From the NCBI GenBank assembly GCA_014240065.1, contig JAAZXR010000007.1:53359-117358 (forward strand): 64,000 bases of DNA, in the 5' to 3' direction. The notes beneath the pieces are model-generated. The model saw only the letters and a list, made by a program, of their open reading frames with translations. It searched no databases and was not told where the DNA came from. Positions 16,350 through 26,687 of this stretch are shown in pieces (within the stretch, counting starts at the first letter, position 1; every line of letters starts with the position of its first letter). Origin of the DNA: Myxococcales bacterium (GTDB taxonomy: Bacteria; Myxococcota_A; Polyangia; Nannocystales; Nannocystaceae). Both the position numbers and the translations under genes were made by a program.

Positions 16350-17222
16350 TCAGTCGACAAACGGACCGCGGTGTACGATGCCTTCTTTGTGAGGGCGCCC
16401 GTGTACCAGCGCCAGCCGGGTGCTCGCCTCGGCCTCCACCGAGATACGACCCGGAGTCATGATCGCCACATCACCCTCGCTGAACACCGCGCCACCCACG
16501 TCGGCCTCTCCGTCCATCACGTAGATCAGCCCTTGGTGGCTCGCCGGAATGACGAGCCCGTACGCGCCCTTGTTTGGGAACGTACAGACCCGGTAGCCCA
16601 TCGCTGTCTGCATGATGACCGGCGAGGTTGATCCCACCACCTCGCTCATCTGCACCCCGCCATCGCGGGTGGCGGGCATATATTTCGCGGCGATTCCTTC
16701 ATAGTCGGGCGGCATCTTCTTCAACCTCCGTGGGAGGTTAATCCACAGCTGAAGACCCCGATTGCGTCCGTGACTCGCCGGCATCTCCGAGTGCCACGCC
16801 CCGCTCCCCGAGGTAAACCGCTGGGTCCCGCCGGCCTCGATCTGCGACTCGTTCCCGAGGTTGTCTCGGTGAAAAAATGCCCCCTCCAACATATAGGTGA
16901 AGGCTTCAAACCCGCGATGCGGATGCATCGGAAATCCCGCCGGCTGTCGCACGTCAAAGTCATCGAGCAGTACGAATGGATCGAGGTGACGCATGCTCGG
17001 CCCAGGGAAAATCCGCCGCACCGTGGCTCCCGCCCCGTCTCGGGTCCAACGCGCCGCGTAGCGCCGCTTGATCGCTGCGACGGGCGGAGGTGCCGCCGCC
17101 GCGACCTCACGATTCCCCTCCGGATCTTGTCGCTCAAGACTGCCGAAGGCTCCGCAGCCGAGCCCAAGGCCCCCGAGGGTCGAGAGTCCTCCGAGCGCCT
17201 CCCTGCGCGTCCACCTCGCCAT
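16350..17222 (-). CDS. Exported pirin family protein with Tat lipoprotein signal
   Basis: The 290-residue protein starts MARWTRREALGG, a twin-arginine signal, followed by a hydrophobic stretch and LGLGC (Cys23), so it is probably a Tat-exported lipoprotein. The cupin domains carry the pirin metal ligands HPHRGFE (His100, His102) and WHSEMP (His144, Glu146). Pirins bind iron; bacterial ones can act as quercetin 2,3-dioxygenases or protein partners. The ATG at 17222 is preferred over 17234 because it starts directly at the Tat motif and lies 7 nt after a TATGCT box. The spacer after the Cys is Ala/Pro rich. Confidence 0.82.
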   Translation of the reverse strand: MARWTRREALGGLSTLGGLGLGCGAFGSLERQDPEGNREVAAAAPPPVAAIKRRYAARWTRDGAGATVRRIFPGPSMRHLDPFVLLDDFDVRQPAGFPMHPHRGFEAFTYMLEGAFFHRDNLGNESQIEAGGTQRFTSGSGAWHSEMPASHGRNRGLQLWINLPRRLKKMPPDYEGIAAKYMPATRDGGVQMSEVVGSTSPVIMQTAMGYRVCTFPNKGAYGLVIPASHQGLIYVMDGEADVGGAVFSEGDVAIMTPGRISVEAEASTRLALVHGRPHKEGIVHRGPFVD

Positions 17223-17229
17223 CCACCCG

Positions 17230-17235
17230 AGCATA
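17230..17235 (-). promoter_or_regulatory. TANNNT -10-like box for the pirin gene
   Basis: TATGCT on the minus strand lies 7 nt before the ATG at 17222. It overlaps the upstream alternative ATG, which argues against that start. Confidence 0.45.
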
Positions 17236-17384
17236 CCTTCGAACGGCGAAATTTTCAGAAGGCGACGCCGCCCGCGAGTCGCCGCCGGTGCCTGCGAGCC
17301 AGCAAGCTACGAGCGAGTTCGCGCATCCCGTGGATCGCTGCTCCCGTCCGAAGGAGCGACCGCCGACCCGACAACGATTAGTGG

Positions 17385-17390
17385 TAGCCT
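17385..17390 (+). promoter_or_regulatory. TANNNT -10-like box for the GYF-domain gene
   Basis: TAGCCT lies 10 nt before the ATG at 17401, with no Shine-Dalgarno. Confidence 0.4.
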
Positions 17391-17400
17391 CCAACCCACC

Positions 17401-18624
17401 ATGGCGCGCTGGTATTACAACGATGGGACCAATCAGCACGGGCCAATGGAGCTTGAGGCGCTGCGGCAAAAGTTCCACGCAGGAGCGTTTGAGGCCACCT
17501 CCATGGTGTGGCGCGAGGGCTGGCCCAACTGGACGCAGGCGTCCAAGGTCGCCGAGCTCCGTTCCTCTTCCACCCCGGCGCCAGCGACGCCAGTCGCGTC
17601 GAAGACACGCAGCGCGTCTCTCCCGCGCGTGAGCGACTCGAAACCAGCGAGCGGGGCGGTGGCGCCGCGAGCATCGGCGCAGCCCTCCGACACGGGGACC
17701 GCCCCCCACCACGCGTCCAAGGGCGCGACCGCGACTGCGGCGGCGGCCTTTGTGACGCCCTCCGCCGCCGCGACTGCGACCGGGGCTCCCTCCGCCCTCA
17801 CCGCGATCCCCGCGAAATTCGAGGGCGTGATTGGGAAGATCTTTCGCGCGTTACGTCCCATCGCGAGCGAAGAGCGAATCGACAAGATCGACGGCTTCGC
17901 CCAGCGCGTGGGCACCATCGCCGGCCTCGTAGCGGTCGGTCTCGCGGCGCTGTCCGGGATGATCGGCGCCATCAAGTTGGAAAAAATGAGCACGTTGATG
18001 GACGCGGCCTACATCGTCTTGTTCGGCCTGATCACGTTGTACGTGGGTCAACGGCTCGTCCACGCCAACAAGCGACTGCTCGAGCAGAGTAACCACCGCA
18101 TGAGCTCCCCCGATTTCCTCGACGGCGTCGGGGCCCTGCTCGTCGTGGGCGGGCTCATCGGGCTCGTGCGGGCGGTGGTTTCGGCCATCCAAGTCGAGAG
18201 CTTTAGTCCGCTGCTCGGCGACGCCGCCGCGTGTCTCACCACGGGCATCGTCGGGCTGCTCTGCCTGTCTCCGGCCACGATCAACATCAAAATTGAACAA
18301 GAGACCCAGCAAGGCGAAGACGCCATCGCGATATTGAGCTTGCTCCCCAAGTGCGTGCTCCGGGTGGTCCCTACGCTGCTCATGGTCGGCACGGTGATCG
18401 CGAGCGTGTACTTTTTGGTCTCGATCACATCCTTGTTCGACGACAACCGCTTCGCCGCCGCCACCGAATTTCGGATAAATTGGTCCGAGGGGGTCATGGC
18501 CTACCTGTCGGCGACCCTGCTCCCGCTCGGCTCCTATCTCGCCTTTTTGATCCTCACGTTGTCGCTCGACCTGATGCGCGCTGTGCTCGTGCTCCCCGCC
18601 AAACTCGACCGCAGCCGGGATTGA
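17401..18624 (+). CDS. GYF-domain multi-pass membrane protein
   Basis: The 407-residue protein starts with a GYF_2 (DUF4339) module, ARWYYNDGTNQHGPMELEAL, ending SMVWREGWPNWTQASKVAEL (residues 1-55). A long Ala/Thr/Ser/Pro linker (about 56-150) leads to roughly six membrane segments, including IAGLVAVGLAALSGMIGAI, AAYIVLFGLITLYVG and ATLLPLGSYLAFLILTLSL. GYF_2 modules are thought to bind peptides on the cytosolic side of membrane proteins. No enzymatic motif is visible and the function is unknown. The divergent pirin gene shares the 178-bp intergenic region. Confidence 0.8.
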   Translation: MARWYYNDGTNQHGPMELEALRQKFHAGAFEATSMVWREGWPNWTQASKVAELRSSSTPAPATPVASKTRSASLPRVSDSKPASGAVAPRASAQPSDTGTAPHHASKGATATAAAAFVTPSAAATATGAPSALTAIPAKFEGVIGKIFRALRPIASEERIDKIDGFAQRVGTIAGLVAVGLAALSGMIGAIKLEKMSTLMDAAYIVLFGLITLYVGQRLVHANKRLLEQSNHRMSSPDFLDGVGALLVVGGLIGLVRAVVSAIQVESFSPLLGDAAACLTTGIVGLLCLSPATINIKIEQETQQGEDAIAILSLLPKCVLRVVPTLLMVGTVIASVYFLVSITSLFDDNRFAAATEFRINWSEGVMAYLSATLLPLGSYLAFLILTLSLDLMRAVLVLPAKLDRSRD

Positions 18625-18627
18625 GGC

Positions 18628-18661
18628 GAACCGCCATGCTCGCGGCGGATCGGGGCGGTTC
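18628..18661 (+). terminator. Stem-loop after the GYF-domain gene
   Basis: GAACCGCC (18628-18635) pairs with GGCGGTTC (18654-18661), starting four bases after the stop codon. A smaller internal pairing is also possible. There is no T-tract. Confidence 0.3.
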
Positions 18662-18770
18662 CCGGCCGTCCAAGGTGCCGGTGGCCCTCCCCGATTCACC
18701 GACGATCGGTCGAGGGATCCACCTTTATAGCCTTGCGCCTCGCCCTCTTTAGTCGCCGATGCGACTCAGG

Positions 18771-18776
18771 TACCCT
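18771..18776 (+). promoter_or_regulatory. TANNNT -10-like box for the CphA-like gene
   Basis: TACCCT lies 7 nt before the ATG at 18784 and supports that start over a longer in-frame one. Confidence 0.45.
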
Positions 18777-18783
18777 GCCAAGG

Positions 18784-20850
18784 ATGCAACTCGACGCGCC
18801 GCAGCTACTCCTGGGGATCAACCCGTGGCTCGAACGGAACGCCCTCCGTTTCCGAATCGACTTGTCACAGCTCAAGTCCAAGCTCGCGAAAAACAACCCG
18901 AAACGCAAGGCGATGCGTACGCTCCCGACGCTCATCCCCGCGCTGCAAGATGACGAGGAGTTTCAAGCCCTCTCCGGCGCGCTCAAAAAGGGAAAGTTCG
19001 ATCTCCCCTTTGTGGCCGAGGTCGTCGCGACGAGCTGCCGCGCGATCTTGTCGAAGCTCATGTTCCGCGAGGTGCTTGTCGAGCTTCGCGCGGAGGAGTC
19101 CGAGGGCGTCTACACCCTGCTCACCACCTCCCACGAGCTTGAGATGACCGGACAGATCGTCTCGTTCGCCTTCCTCGCGACGCTCGGATCCCTCGGCAAC
19201 GACGTCGTCGAGCAGCTCCCCCCTCCCAACGTCCTGGCCAAGCAAATCAACGAGACCTGGTCCAAGCTCGAGCAGACCGTCGACCGCGACGGGCTCCCCA
19301 TGCAGCACAGGTTCCTCGTGGCCGAGGCGCGAGAACGAGGAATTCGCTGGCAGCGCATCTTGCGGCGACCGGCGCTCTTGCACTTCGGCAGCGGCCGCCA
19401 TTGGCGGCGCCTTGAGTTGACCACCACGGATCGCACCGGCTACCTCGCGGCCACCACCGCGGCCCGCAAGCCCCGCGCGGCCGCCCTGATGCAGATGATG
19501 TCGGTGCCGGTGCCGGTGCAATTTCAGGTGCAGACTGTCGAACAAGCGCTCGCCGCGGCCACCAAAATCGGCTACCCGGTGGTGACCAAGCCCATGTCTG
19601 GCAACCGCGGGCGGGGCGTGAGCGCGAACCTCAAAAACGACGCCGAGCTGCGGGTGGGATTCCAACGCGCCGTCGCCGTCAACAAGACCGTGCTGGTGGA
19701 AGACTTCATCGTCGGCGAGGACTATCGTGTCCTCGTGATCGACGGTGAGTGCGTCGCCGCCGTCAAGCGCGTGCCGCCGAGCGTCGTCGGCGATGGGGGG
19801 CAGACCGTCCGAAGGTTGATCGATAAAGCCAACGCCACGCGGTTTCGCCCCGACGGCCTCCCTCGCATCCTCGCGCCCCTGCCCGCCGACGACGAGGCCA
19901 AACGCATCATGGCCAAGTCCGGCTGGGACCTCTCGAGCGTCCCCCCCGAGGGCACACGGGTCTACCTGCGCTCCGTCGCCAACGGAGGATCCACCGAAGA
20001 TGTCACCGCCGAGATCCACCCCGACAACGCCATGGCGGCCGTCCGGGCCGCGCAGATCCTCGGCGTCGACGTGGCGGGCGCCGACTTCATCTCACCGGAC
20101 ATCACCAAGTCCTTCCGCGAGGTGGGCGGGGGGCTCAACGAGTGCAACTACAAGCCCGACCTCTTCGTGCATATCTTGGCCGAAGGCGACGACCCTCCCG
20201 ACGTCGTGGGCGCGCTGTTCGACTACCTGTTCCCCGCGGACAGCCCGCGGGGACTCGACGCCATCGTCATCATGGGCGTCGAGGACGACACCTTGGGCGC
20301 CCTGGTCGAGACCATCGCAGGTGAGGTCTCCCGCGAGGGCGACGCCCGCGTCGGAGGCCTCGGCCCCGCGGGGCTGTTCTCCGCGCTCGGCGCGGTGGAA
20401 CCCCTCCAAAACTTCGCGCTCCAGGCCCCCAAGGTGTCCCTCGACACCGGGCTCGACGTGGGGGTGTTTGGCGCGCGGCTGGACGCGGCGACCAAGGACG
20501 GTCTCGGCGTGGACTACCTCGACCTCCTCGTCCTCCCCAACATCCCGGCGCCAGGCGAGGATGAGACGGCGCTCGTGCTCCGGGCAGCCGACCGCTGCGA
20601 GGGCCCCGTACTGGTGGAATACGGTCATCCGCTCACGGCGGTGCTGGCGGATCGCGTGGCGGACCGCCTCCACGTGGTGAGCCCCGAGCCCTCACCGACG
20701 GCACCGCCCGGCTGCTCGACGCTCGGCCTCGACGGCGGGGCGCTCGTGGTGTGCGCTCCGGACGGCGCGGCGGCTCCCTGCGGTCCAACCGCGCCCAATT
20801 TCAACGCGATGGTCGCGCGCTTCGCCGCCGCCCGCGCCTCTGGATCTTGA
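18784..20850 (+). CDS. Cyanophycin-synthetase-like ATP-grasp protein with decayed Mur-ligase domain
   Basis: The 688-residue protein follows CphA order. The N-terminal domain has LLGINPWLERNALRFRIDL (about 8-27) and EGVYTLLTTSHELE. The linker FGSGRHWRRLELTTTDRT matches CphA 'LG.G..QRRI...TDRT'. The ATP-grasp domain (about 220-465) has GYPVVTKPMSGNRGRGVS, GEDYRVLVIDGECVAAVKR, VVGDGGQTVRRLID, VPPEGTRVYLRSVAN and GGLNECNYKPDL. The remaining 200 residues align in outline with the CphA Mur-ligase part (GLGVDYLDLLVLPNIP) but are much shorter, and the P-loop GTNGKTTT is replaced by MGVEDDTLG. It could therefore add one amino acid to an acceptor but not perform the second CphA reaction. Substrates are unknown, and no cyanophycinase is nearby. 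Confidence 0.78.
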   Translation: MQLDAPQLLLGINPWLERNALRFRIDLSQLKSKLAKNNPKRKAMRTLPTLIPALQDDEEFQALSGALKKGKFDLPFVAEVVATSCRAILSKLMFREVLVELRAEESEGVYTLLTTSHELEMTGQIVSFAFLATLGSLGNDVVEQLPPPNVLAKQINETWSKLEQTVDRDGLPMQHRFLVAEARERGIRWQRILRRPALLHFGSGRHWRRLELTTTDRTGYLAATTAARKPRAAALMQMMSVPVPVQFQVQTVEQALAAATKIGYPVVTKPMSGNRGRGVSANLKNDAELRVGFQRAVAVNKTVLVEDFIVGEDYRVLVIDGECVAAVKRVPPSVVGDGGQTVRRLIDKANATRFRPDGLPRILAPLPADDEAKRIMAKSGWDLSSVPPEGTRVYLRSVANGGSTEDVTAEIHPDNAMAAVRAAQILGVDVAGADFISPDITKSFREVGGGLNECNYKPDLFVHILAEGDDPPDVVGALFDYLFPADSPRGLDAIVIMGVEDDTLGALVETIAGEVSREGDARVGGLGPAGLFSALGAVEPLQNFALQAPKVSLDTGLDVGVFGARLDAATKDGLGVDYLDLLVLPNIPAPGEDETALVLRAADRCEGPVLVEYGHPLTAVLADRVADRLHVVSPEPSPTAPPGCSTLGLDGGALVVCAPDGAAAPCGPTAPNFNAMVARFAAARASGS

Positions 20851-20933
20851 GGTCCTCCGCCTCCTTGGATGCCTGTGGTGAAGCGCTGTGACCGCGCCAC
20901 GCGCCCGCCCGCGACGGCGTCGCGCGGAGAACA

Positions 20934-20964
20934 TTGGCGGATCGCCCGACCTCCGGGCTAGAGT
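20934..20964 (+). promoter_or_regulatory. Promoter of the DAHP synthase gene
   Basis: TTGGCG (20934-20939) and TAGAGT (20959-20964) are spaced 19 bp. The -10 box ends 7 nt before the ATG, matching a leaderless start. Confidence 0.45.
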
Positions 20965-20971
20965 CCCGGCC

Positions 20972-22312
<1,341 letters not shown>

Positions 22313-22464
22313 ACACCCCACGACCCACGCGGCTCGCCTCGCTCCGAGGATCACGCGCGCGACATCGCGGTGACCGAGAAGCAGAAGAAGGCCGTTTTAT
22401 CGCGCGAAGGCCTGGGAAAGGCGGTCACGACGCCCTCGTACTACAACCGGCGGTACAGGCGATG

Positions 22465-22470
22465 TATGCT
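22465..22470 (+). promoter_or_regulatory. TANNNT -10-like box for the IgGFc-binding lipoprotein
   Basis: TATGCT lies 5 nt before the ATG at 22476, with no Shine-Dalgarno. Confidence 0.4.
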
Positions 22471-22475
22471 CAGGC

Positions 22476-24209
22476 ATGGATTACAGATACCGAAGCTATC
22501 GACCCGCCCTCCCCGCGATCGCGGCGCTCTTGCTGTGCACGGGGTGTGGGAAAAAAGCAGGCGACGAGTCGTCCTCCGCTGAGTCGGCGAGCGGACCAGA
22601 CTCCATTGGTGACAGCATCGGCACCGAGACCGAGAGCGCCACGGAAGACGGCGGCGAGACAGGGGCGTCCACGAGCTCGTCGGACGGCGGCGAGAAACTC
22701 GACGTCGCCGGAGGGGACGAGACGGGCCAAGACGATGGGGGGATCCCCCTCGATCCCTGCGAAGAGGCGGCGATGGCCAAGTCCAACCAGGGCTGCGAGT
22801 TTTGGGCGGTCGACCTCCCAAATGTCTGGGCCGATCCCCTCGCTGGCGGGACCGCCGCGGAGAATATGCAGTTCGCTGTCGTCGTCGCGAACACCTCCGA
22901 CGAAGTGGAGGCGACGGTGGGTGTGTTTCAGGGCAACAACAGCGGAGCGAGCTTCGCAGCCTCCATCGCGCCCGGGGCGACCCAGGAGTTTTTGCTCCCC
23001 GCCCTCAATATTGAACCCCGCGCCAACACCACGGATGGCATCGCGTACCGGATCCAAAGTGACATCCCCATCACTGCCTATCAGTTTAACCCCCTCGACA
23101 ACTCGATCCCAGTCTTCTCCAACGACGCGTCCTTGCTCTTGCCGACCCACGTGCTCGCAGAGGACTACACCGCGGTCACTGGTGATTCGATCTTGCTCTG
23201 CACCGCCAGCGACATCTTCGGCTGCATCAGCTCGGATAACTCTGGGAGCTTCGTCTCCATCGTCGCCACGGAGGACAACACGACCATCGAAGCGTTCCCG
23301 AGCACGACCACCTACGCGGGCCCGACCACAGTCAACCTCAACCGCGGCGCCGTGTGGACCTTGGTGTCCACCAGCGCCAATTCGGGGATCGCGGGCCAAG
23401 GGAACCTGTCTGGGACGCGGATCTCCTCTGACAAAGCGGTCGCCGTGTTCTCGGGCAACGTGGCGACCATCGAGCCCCAGCCAGTCCAAGGGACCCTCGG
23501 CTGCTGCGCCGACCACATGGAGCACCAAATGCCCCCCCTGGTGTCCTGGGGGAACGCCTACGCCGCCGCCCCGGTCCCCGCCCCCGCCCTGCAGACCGCG
23601 AGCGGGAGCGATCGCACCGCCTACCGGATCACCGGCGGCTACGACGGGACCTCACTCCAATACAACCCGTCGGCGCCTCCAGGCGCCCCCACGACGATCA
23701 ACGCCTATCAAACTGTGCGCTTCGAGACCAACCAGCCGTTCACGGTCCAGACCACAGATCCCGACAAGGCCTTCACGATCACCCAGTTCATCTTGAGCGG
23801 AGAGGCCGCGCGTGGCACCAGCTCGCCAGTGGGGACGAGCGGACACCCCGGAGATCCGGCGATGATCGTGATTCCTGCGGCGGCCCAGTTTCAAGACACC
23901 TACATCTTCCTCGTCCCGCTGGGCTACGAATACAACTACGTCACCATCTACCGGCCCGAGGGCGCCTTCGTGTCACTGGACGGCGCCGACGTGACCAATG
24001 ACGCCGGGTGGACCACCCTCGGGGTGATCGACGCGACGACGTGGCAGTTCAACCATTTCCTGCTCCAGACTGGCCAGCACCGGGTGGACGGTGGCGAAGA
24101 CGGCACCCTCGGGATCGTCTCCGTGGGGTACTCGCAGGCGGTCAGCTACGGATTCCCCGGCGGCAGCGGTGTCGAGTTCATCTCGATCCCCCCACCGCCG
24201 CCCGGTTGA
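22476..24209 (+). CDS. Lipoprotein with IgGFc-binding N-terminal-type domain
   Basis: The 577-residue protein has a signal peptide with lipobox (LLCTGC), then an 80-residue Ser/Glu/Asp/Gly linker typical of this lineage. The domain starts CEFWAVDLPNVW and includes SDIPITAYQFNPLDN, SNDASLLLPTHVL, DNTTIEAF, SGTRISSDKAVAVFSGN, CCADHMEHQMPPLVSWG and DKAFTITQFI, all hallmarks of the IgGFc_binding family. In animals this module is in FCGBP mucins; in Myxococcota it occurs in surface lipoproteins of unknown role, possibly adhesion. It ends with a proline run. The neighbouring transporter gene converges with it. Confidence 0.82.
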   Translation: MDYRYRSYRPALPAIAALLLCTGCGKKAGDESSSAESASGPDSIGDSIGTETESATEDGGETGASTSSSDGGEKLDVAGGDETGQDDGGIPLDPCEEAAMAKSNQGCEFWAVDLPNVWADPLAGGTAAENMQFAVVVANTSDEVEATVGVFQGNNSGASFAASIAPGATQEFLLPALNIEPRANTTDGIAYRIQSDIPITAYQFNPLDNSIPVFSNDASLLLPTHVLAEDYTAVTGDSILLCTASDIFGCISSDNSGSFVSIVATEDNTTIEAFPSTTTYAGPTTVNLNRGAVWTLVSTSANSGIAGQGNLSGTRISSDKAVAVFSGNVATIEPQPVQGTLGCCADHMEHQMPPLVSWGNAYAAAPVPAPALQTASGSDRTAYRITGGYDGTSLQYNPSAPPGAPTTINAYQTVRFETNQPFTVQTTDPDKAFTITQFILSGEAARGTSSPVGTSGHPGDPAMIVIPAAAQFQDTYIFLVPLGYEYNYVTIYRPEGAFVSLDGADVTNDAGWTTLGVIDATTWQFNHFLLQTGQHRVDGGEDGTLGIVSVGYSQAVSYGFPGGSGVEFISIPPPPPG

Positions 24210-24222
24210 TCTGGATACTCCG

Positions 24223-25665
24223 TTAGGAGAAGTCGCCGCCCAGCAACACCTGGACGACGATCCAGCCGATGGCCGCCGGCGCGACGAACCGGGCACAGAT
24301 CCGCCACACCACATACCCCCTGCGGACCTCCCCGTCGTCTCCCACCCCGTCGAGCTCGTCTTGGGTGTCGGCCGCGGGCATGACCCACCCCGCGTAGATC
24401 GTGAGCGCCAAGCCACCGAGGGGCAAGAGCCAGTTGGCCGCGACGTGGTCAAAGATGCTTAGAAAACCCGTCTTGCCGCCGGTCACCAGGGTGTTCAGCC
24501 GCTCGAGTCCACCGAACAGCCGCACCGACGACGCCCACTCGTTGGCGCCAAGAGAAAGCGCGCAGCCACAAGACAACCCGAAGACCACCGCGCTCGCCAC
24601 CACGGTCGCGCGGCCGCGGGCCATGGACAGTCGCTCGGACACCGACGCGACCACCACCTCAAGCAGCGAGATCGTGGAGGAGAGCGCGGCGAAGGCCACG
24701 AGCACGTAGAACAGCGGGCCCACCACGGCGCCGCCCGGCATCTTTGTATAAAACAAGTTCGGCAAGGTCACGAACAGCATGCCCACGGTGCTCACGCCCT
24801 CGCCCGTCGAGCGCGCGCTCTCCATGGTCGCGCGCAGCGACGGCACCGAAAAAATGATCCCGAACATGATGACGCAGGCGACCAGCGCGATGAGGGTGTC
24901 GAGGGCAGCGACCGTCATCGCTATTCTTGGGATCGAGTCTTGACGGCGCAGGTACGAGCCGTAGGTCAGCATGCCACCCATGCCGAGGGACAGCGTAAAA
25001 AAGGCGTGGCCGAGCGCCTCGAGCACCGCGTGACCCGACAGTCCGGAAAAATTCGGGCGGAACAAGAAAACCAGCGCCTCAACAAAGCCGTCGAGGAACA
25101 TGACGTTCACCACGAGGTAAATCATGATGGCGAAGAGCACCGGCATCAGAATTCGCGTGGCGCGCTCGATCCCTCCAGACACCCCGCGCGCGACGACCAA
25201 CGCCGTCGCCCCTAGAAACAGCGCGCCGAGGCCTACCTGGGTGCCGCCGTCCGCCAAAAACGCGCCAAAAGCCGCCTCAGGCGGCGCCTCGTAGCCGTCG
25301 ACGGACCAGCCCACGCACTGCACAAAGGAGCGGAGCGACCAGCCCGCGATCACGGCATAGAAAGCCAAAATGACCACGCCAGCGATCACGCCGAGCCATC
25401 CCACAAAGGACCACCGCGGGTGTCCCAGCGTCTTGAACGCCTCCACCGGGCTGCGACGACTCCGACGCCCCACCAGGATCTCGCTCATCATCACCGGCGC
25501 GCCGATGGCGACGATGCAAAGCAAGTAGACCAACACGAAGGCGCCGCCCTCGTTGTTCCACGTGATGTAGGGGAACTTCCACAGGTTCCCGAGCCCGACA
25601 GCCGAGCCCGAGGCCGCGAGAATAAACCCAAGCTTACCGGACCATTGCTCCCTTGGTGACTCCAT
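24223..25665 (-). CDS. Sodium-dependent transporter, SNF (neurotransmitter:sodium symporter) family
   Basis: The 480-residue protein begins REQWSGKLGFILAASGSAVGLGNLWKFPY, the SNF family signature containing the Na+ site of TM1. About 11-12 membrane segments follow, including a TM6-like FTLSLGMGGMLTYGSY and the later LFYVLVAFAALSSTISLLE. It should couple Na+ entry to amino-acid or amine uptake; the substrate is unknown. The ATG at 25665 is preceded by GAGG at 6 nt, while the longer start at 25686 has less support. It is monocistronic and convergent with the lipoprotein gene. Confidence 0.9.
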   Translation of the reverse strand: MESPREQWSGKLGFILAASGSAVGLGNLWKFPYITWNNEGGAFVLVYLLCIVAIGAPVMMSEILVGRRSRRSPVEAFKTLGHPRWSFVGWLGVIAGVVILAFYAVIAGWSLRSFVQCVGWSVDGYEAPPEAAFGAFLADGGTQVGLGALFLGATALVVARGVSGGIERATRILMPVLFAIMIYLVVNVMFLDGFVEALVFLFRPNFSGLSGHAVLEALGHAFFTLSLGMGGMLTYGSYLRRQDSIPRIAMTVAALDTLIALVACVIMFGIIFSVPSLRATMESARSTGEGVSTVGMLFVTLPNLFYTKMPGGAVVGPLFYVLVAFAALSSTISLLEVVVASVSERLSMARGRATVVASAVVFGLSCGCALSLGANEWASSVRLFGGLERLNTLVTGGKTGFLSIFDHVAANWLLPLGGLALTIYAGWVMPAADTQDELDGVGDDGEVRRGYVVWRICARFVAPAAIGWIVVQVLLGGDFS

Positions 25666-25757
25666 CGTGCGCCTCATGGATCGCATACCACATCCTCGAC
25701 ACCCTCACATTCCGTCGCCGACGGTGAAAAGCGCAGGAAGTCGCCGCGACTTTCCTC

Positions 25758-25763
25758 TACACT
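25758..25763 (+). promoter_or_regulatory. TANNNT -10-like box for the zinc-ribbon pair
   Basis: TACACT lies 6 nt before the GTG at 25770, supporting GTG rather than the in-frame ATG at 25815. Confidence 0.4.
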
Positions 25764-25769
25764 ACGACG

Positions 25770-26684
25770 GTGCAGCATGAGCGCGCGCAAGATCCCTCGA
25801 GCCCCTCCCCGCAGATGCGGACACAGCGATGTAGTGGATGTGGGGCGAGCCTGTCTGTCCCGGCACACCTGCTAAGTACCCAGTGCACCTATTGTGAATC
25901 CCCCGTCGTCGAAGTCGAGAACGCGACGCTTGGCGTAGATTCCGTCGTCCCCTTCGTAATCTCTGCAGACGCAGCATCGGCAAAAATCAACGAGTGGCTC
26001 CGCGACCATCGTTGGGCGCCCAACGAGGTTCGCCGGCTCGGGCACGACGCCCGCGCGCTCCGACCGATCTACGTCCCTCACAGCGTGTACGCGGGGGAGA
26101 TTCGGGCTCGATATCAGGCGCGAATCGGCATCGTCTATACCAAGACAATCCGGCGAGGGAAGAAAACTACGACGGTCATCAAGACCGACTGGCATCGCCT
26201 GAACGGGACCTACGGGCGCAGCTTTGAAGGTCACCTGGTCTCGGCCTCCCAAGGGCTTCTCGAAGCCACCAGCAACCAACTCGAACCCTTTGATCTCGGC
26301 ATGAGCCAGCCCTTCGACCCGCGGCTGGTGGCCGGCATTGAAGCCGAGCTTCCCACGCACGCGTCAGACATCACAGACCAGGTCCTCATTGATGAGCTCA
26401 AGCAGGTGACCCAAGGCGAGATCCTGCACGACTTCTTGCCCGGTCAACAACAAGAACTTCGCGACTTGACCGTGTCCGCCACGATCGCCACGCGGAATAT
26501 CACGGCCCTGCCCATATGGTTGGCGACCTTTCACCACGACGGCGTCGTCCAACACTGCTTCGTGAACGGGCAGACGGGTGCGGTCGTGGGCAAGGTCCCC
26601 AGGTCTACCGCGAAGATTGTGGGGACGATCCTGCTCGCCGTCGCGGTGCTGCTCGGGGCGTGGGCGCTCTGGGGGGGGTACTGA
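25770..26684 (+). CDS. Zinc-ribbon protein with C-terminal membrane anchor (first of tandem pair)
   Basis: The 304-residue protein has an N-terminal zinc ribbon (CSGCGASL...CTYCESP, residues about 21-43), a central region with Lys-rich GIVYTKTIRRGKKTTTVIKT, and a single C-terminal membrane helix (IVGTILLAVAVLLGAWALW) before GGY. Just before the helix is VNGQTGAVVGKVPRSTAKI. The same layout and a closely similar pre-helix motif occur in the next gene, so the two are paralogues. No catalytic motif is seen. The body would face the cytosol if the protein is tail-anchored. The function is unknown. Confidence 0.72.
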   Translation: MQHERAQDPSSPSPQMRTQRCSGCGASLSVPAHLLSTQCTYCESPVVEVENATLGVDSVVPFVISADAASAKINEWLRDHRWAPNEVRRLGHDARALRPIYVPHSVYAGEIRARYQARIGIVYTKTIRRGKKTTTVIKTDWHRLNGTYGRSFEGHLVSASQGLLEATSNQLEPFDLGMSQPFDPRLVAGIEAELPTHASDITDQVLIDELKQVTQGEILHDFLPGQQQELRDLTVSATIATRNITALPIWLATFHHDGVVQHCFVNGQTGAVVGKVPRSTAKIVGTILLAVAVLLGAWALWGGY

Positions 26685-26687
26685 GGC

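Noticed and set aside
22313..22475. Repeated GAAGGCC segments as a terminator after DAHP synthase
   Set aside because: The pairing is short, loop sizes are irregular and there is no T-tract.
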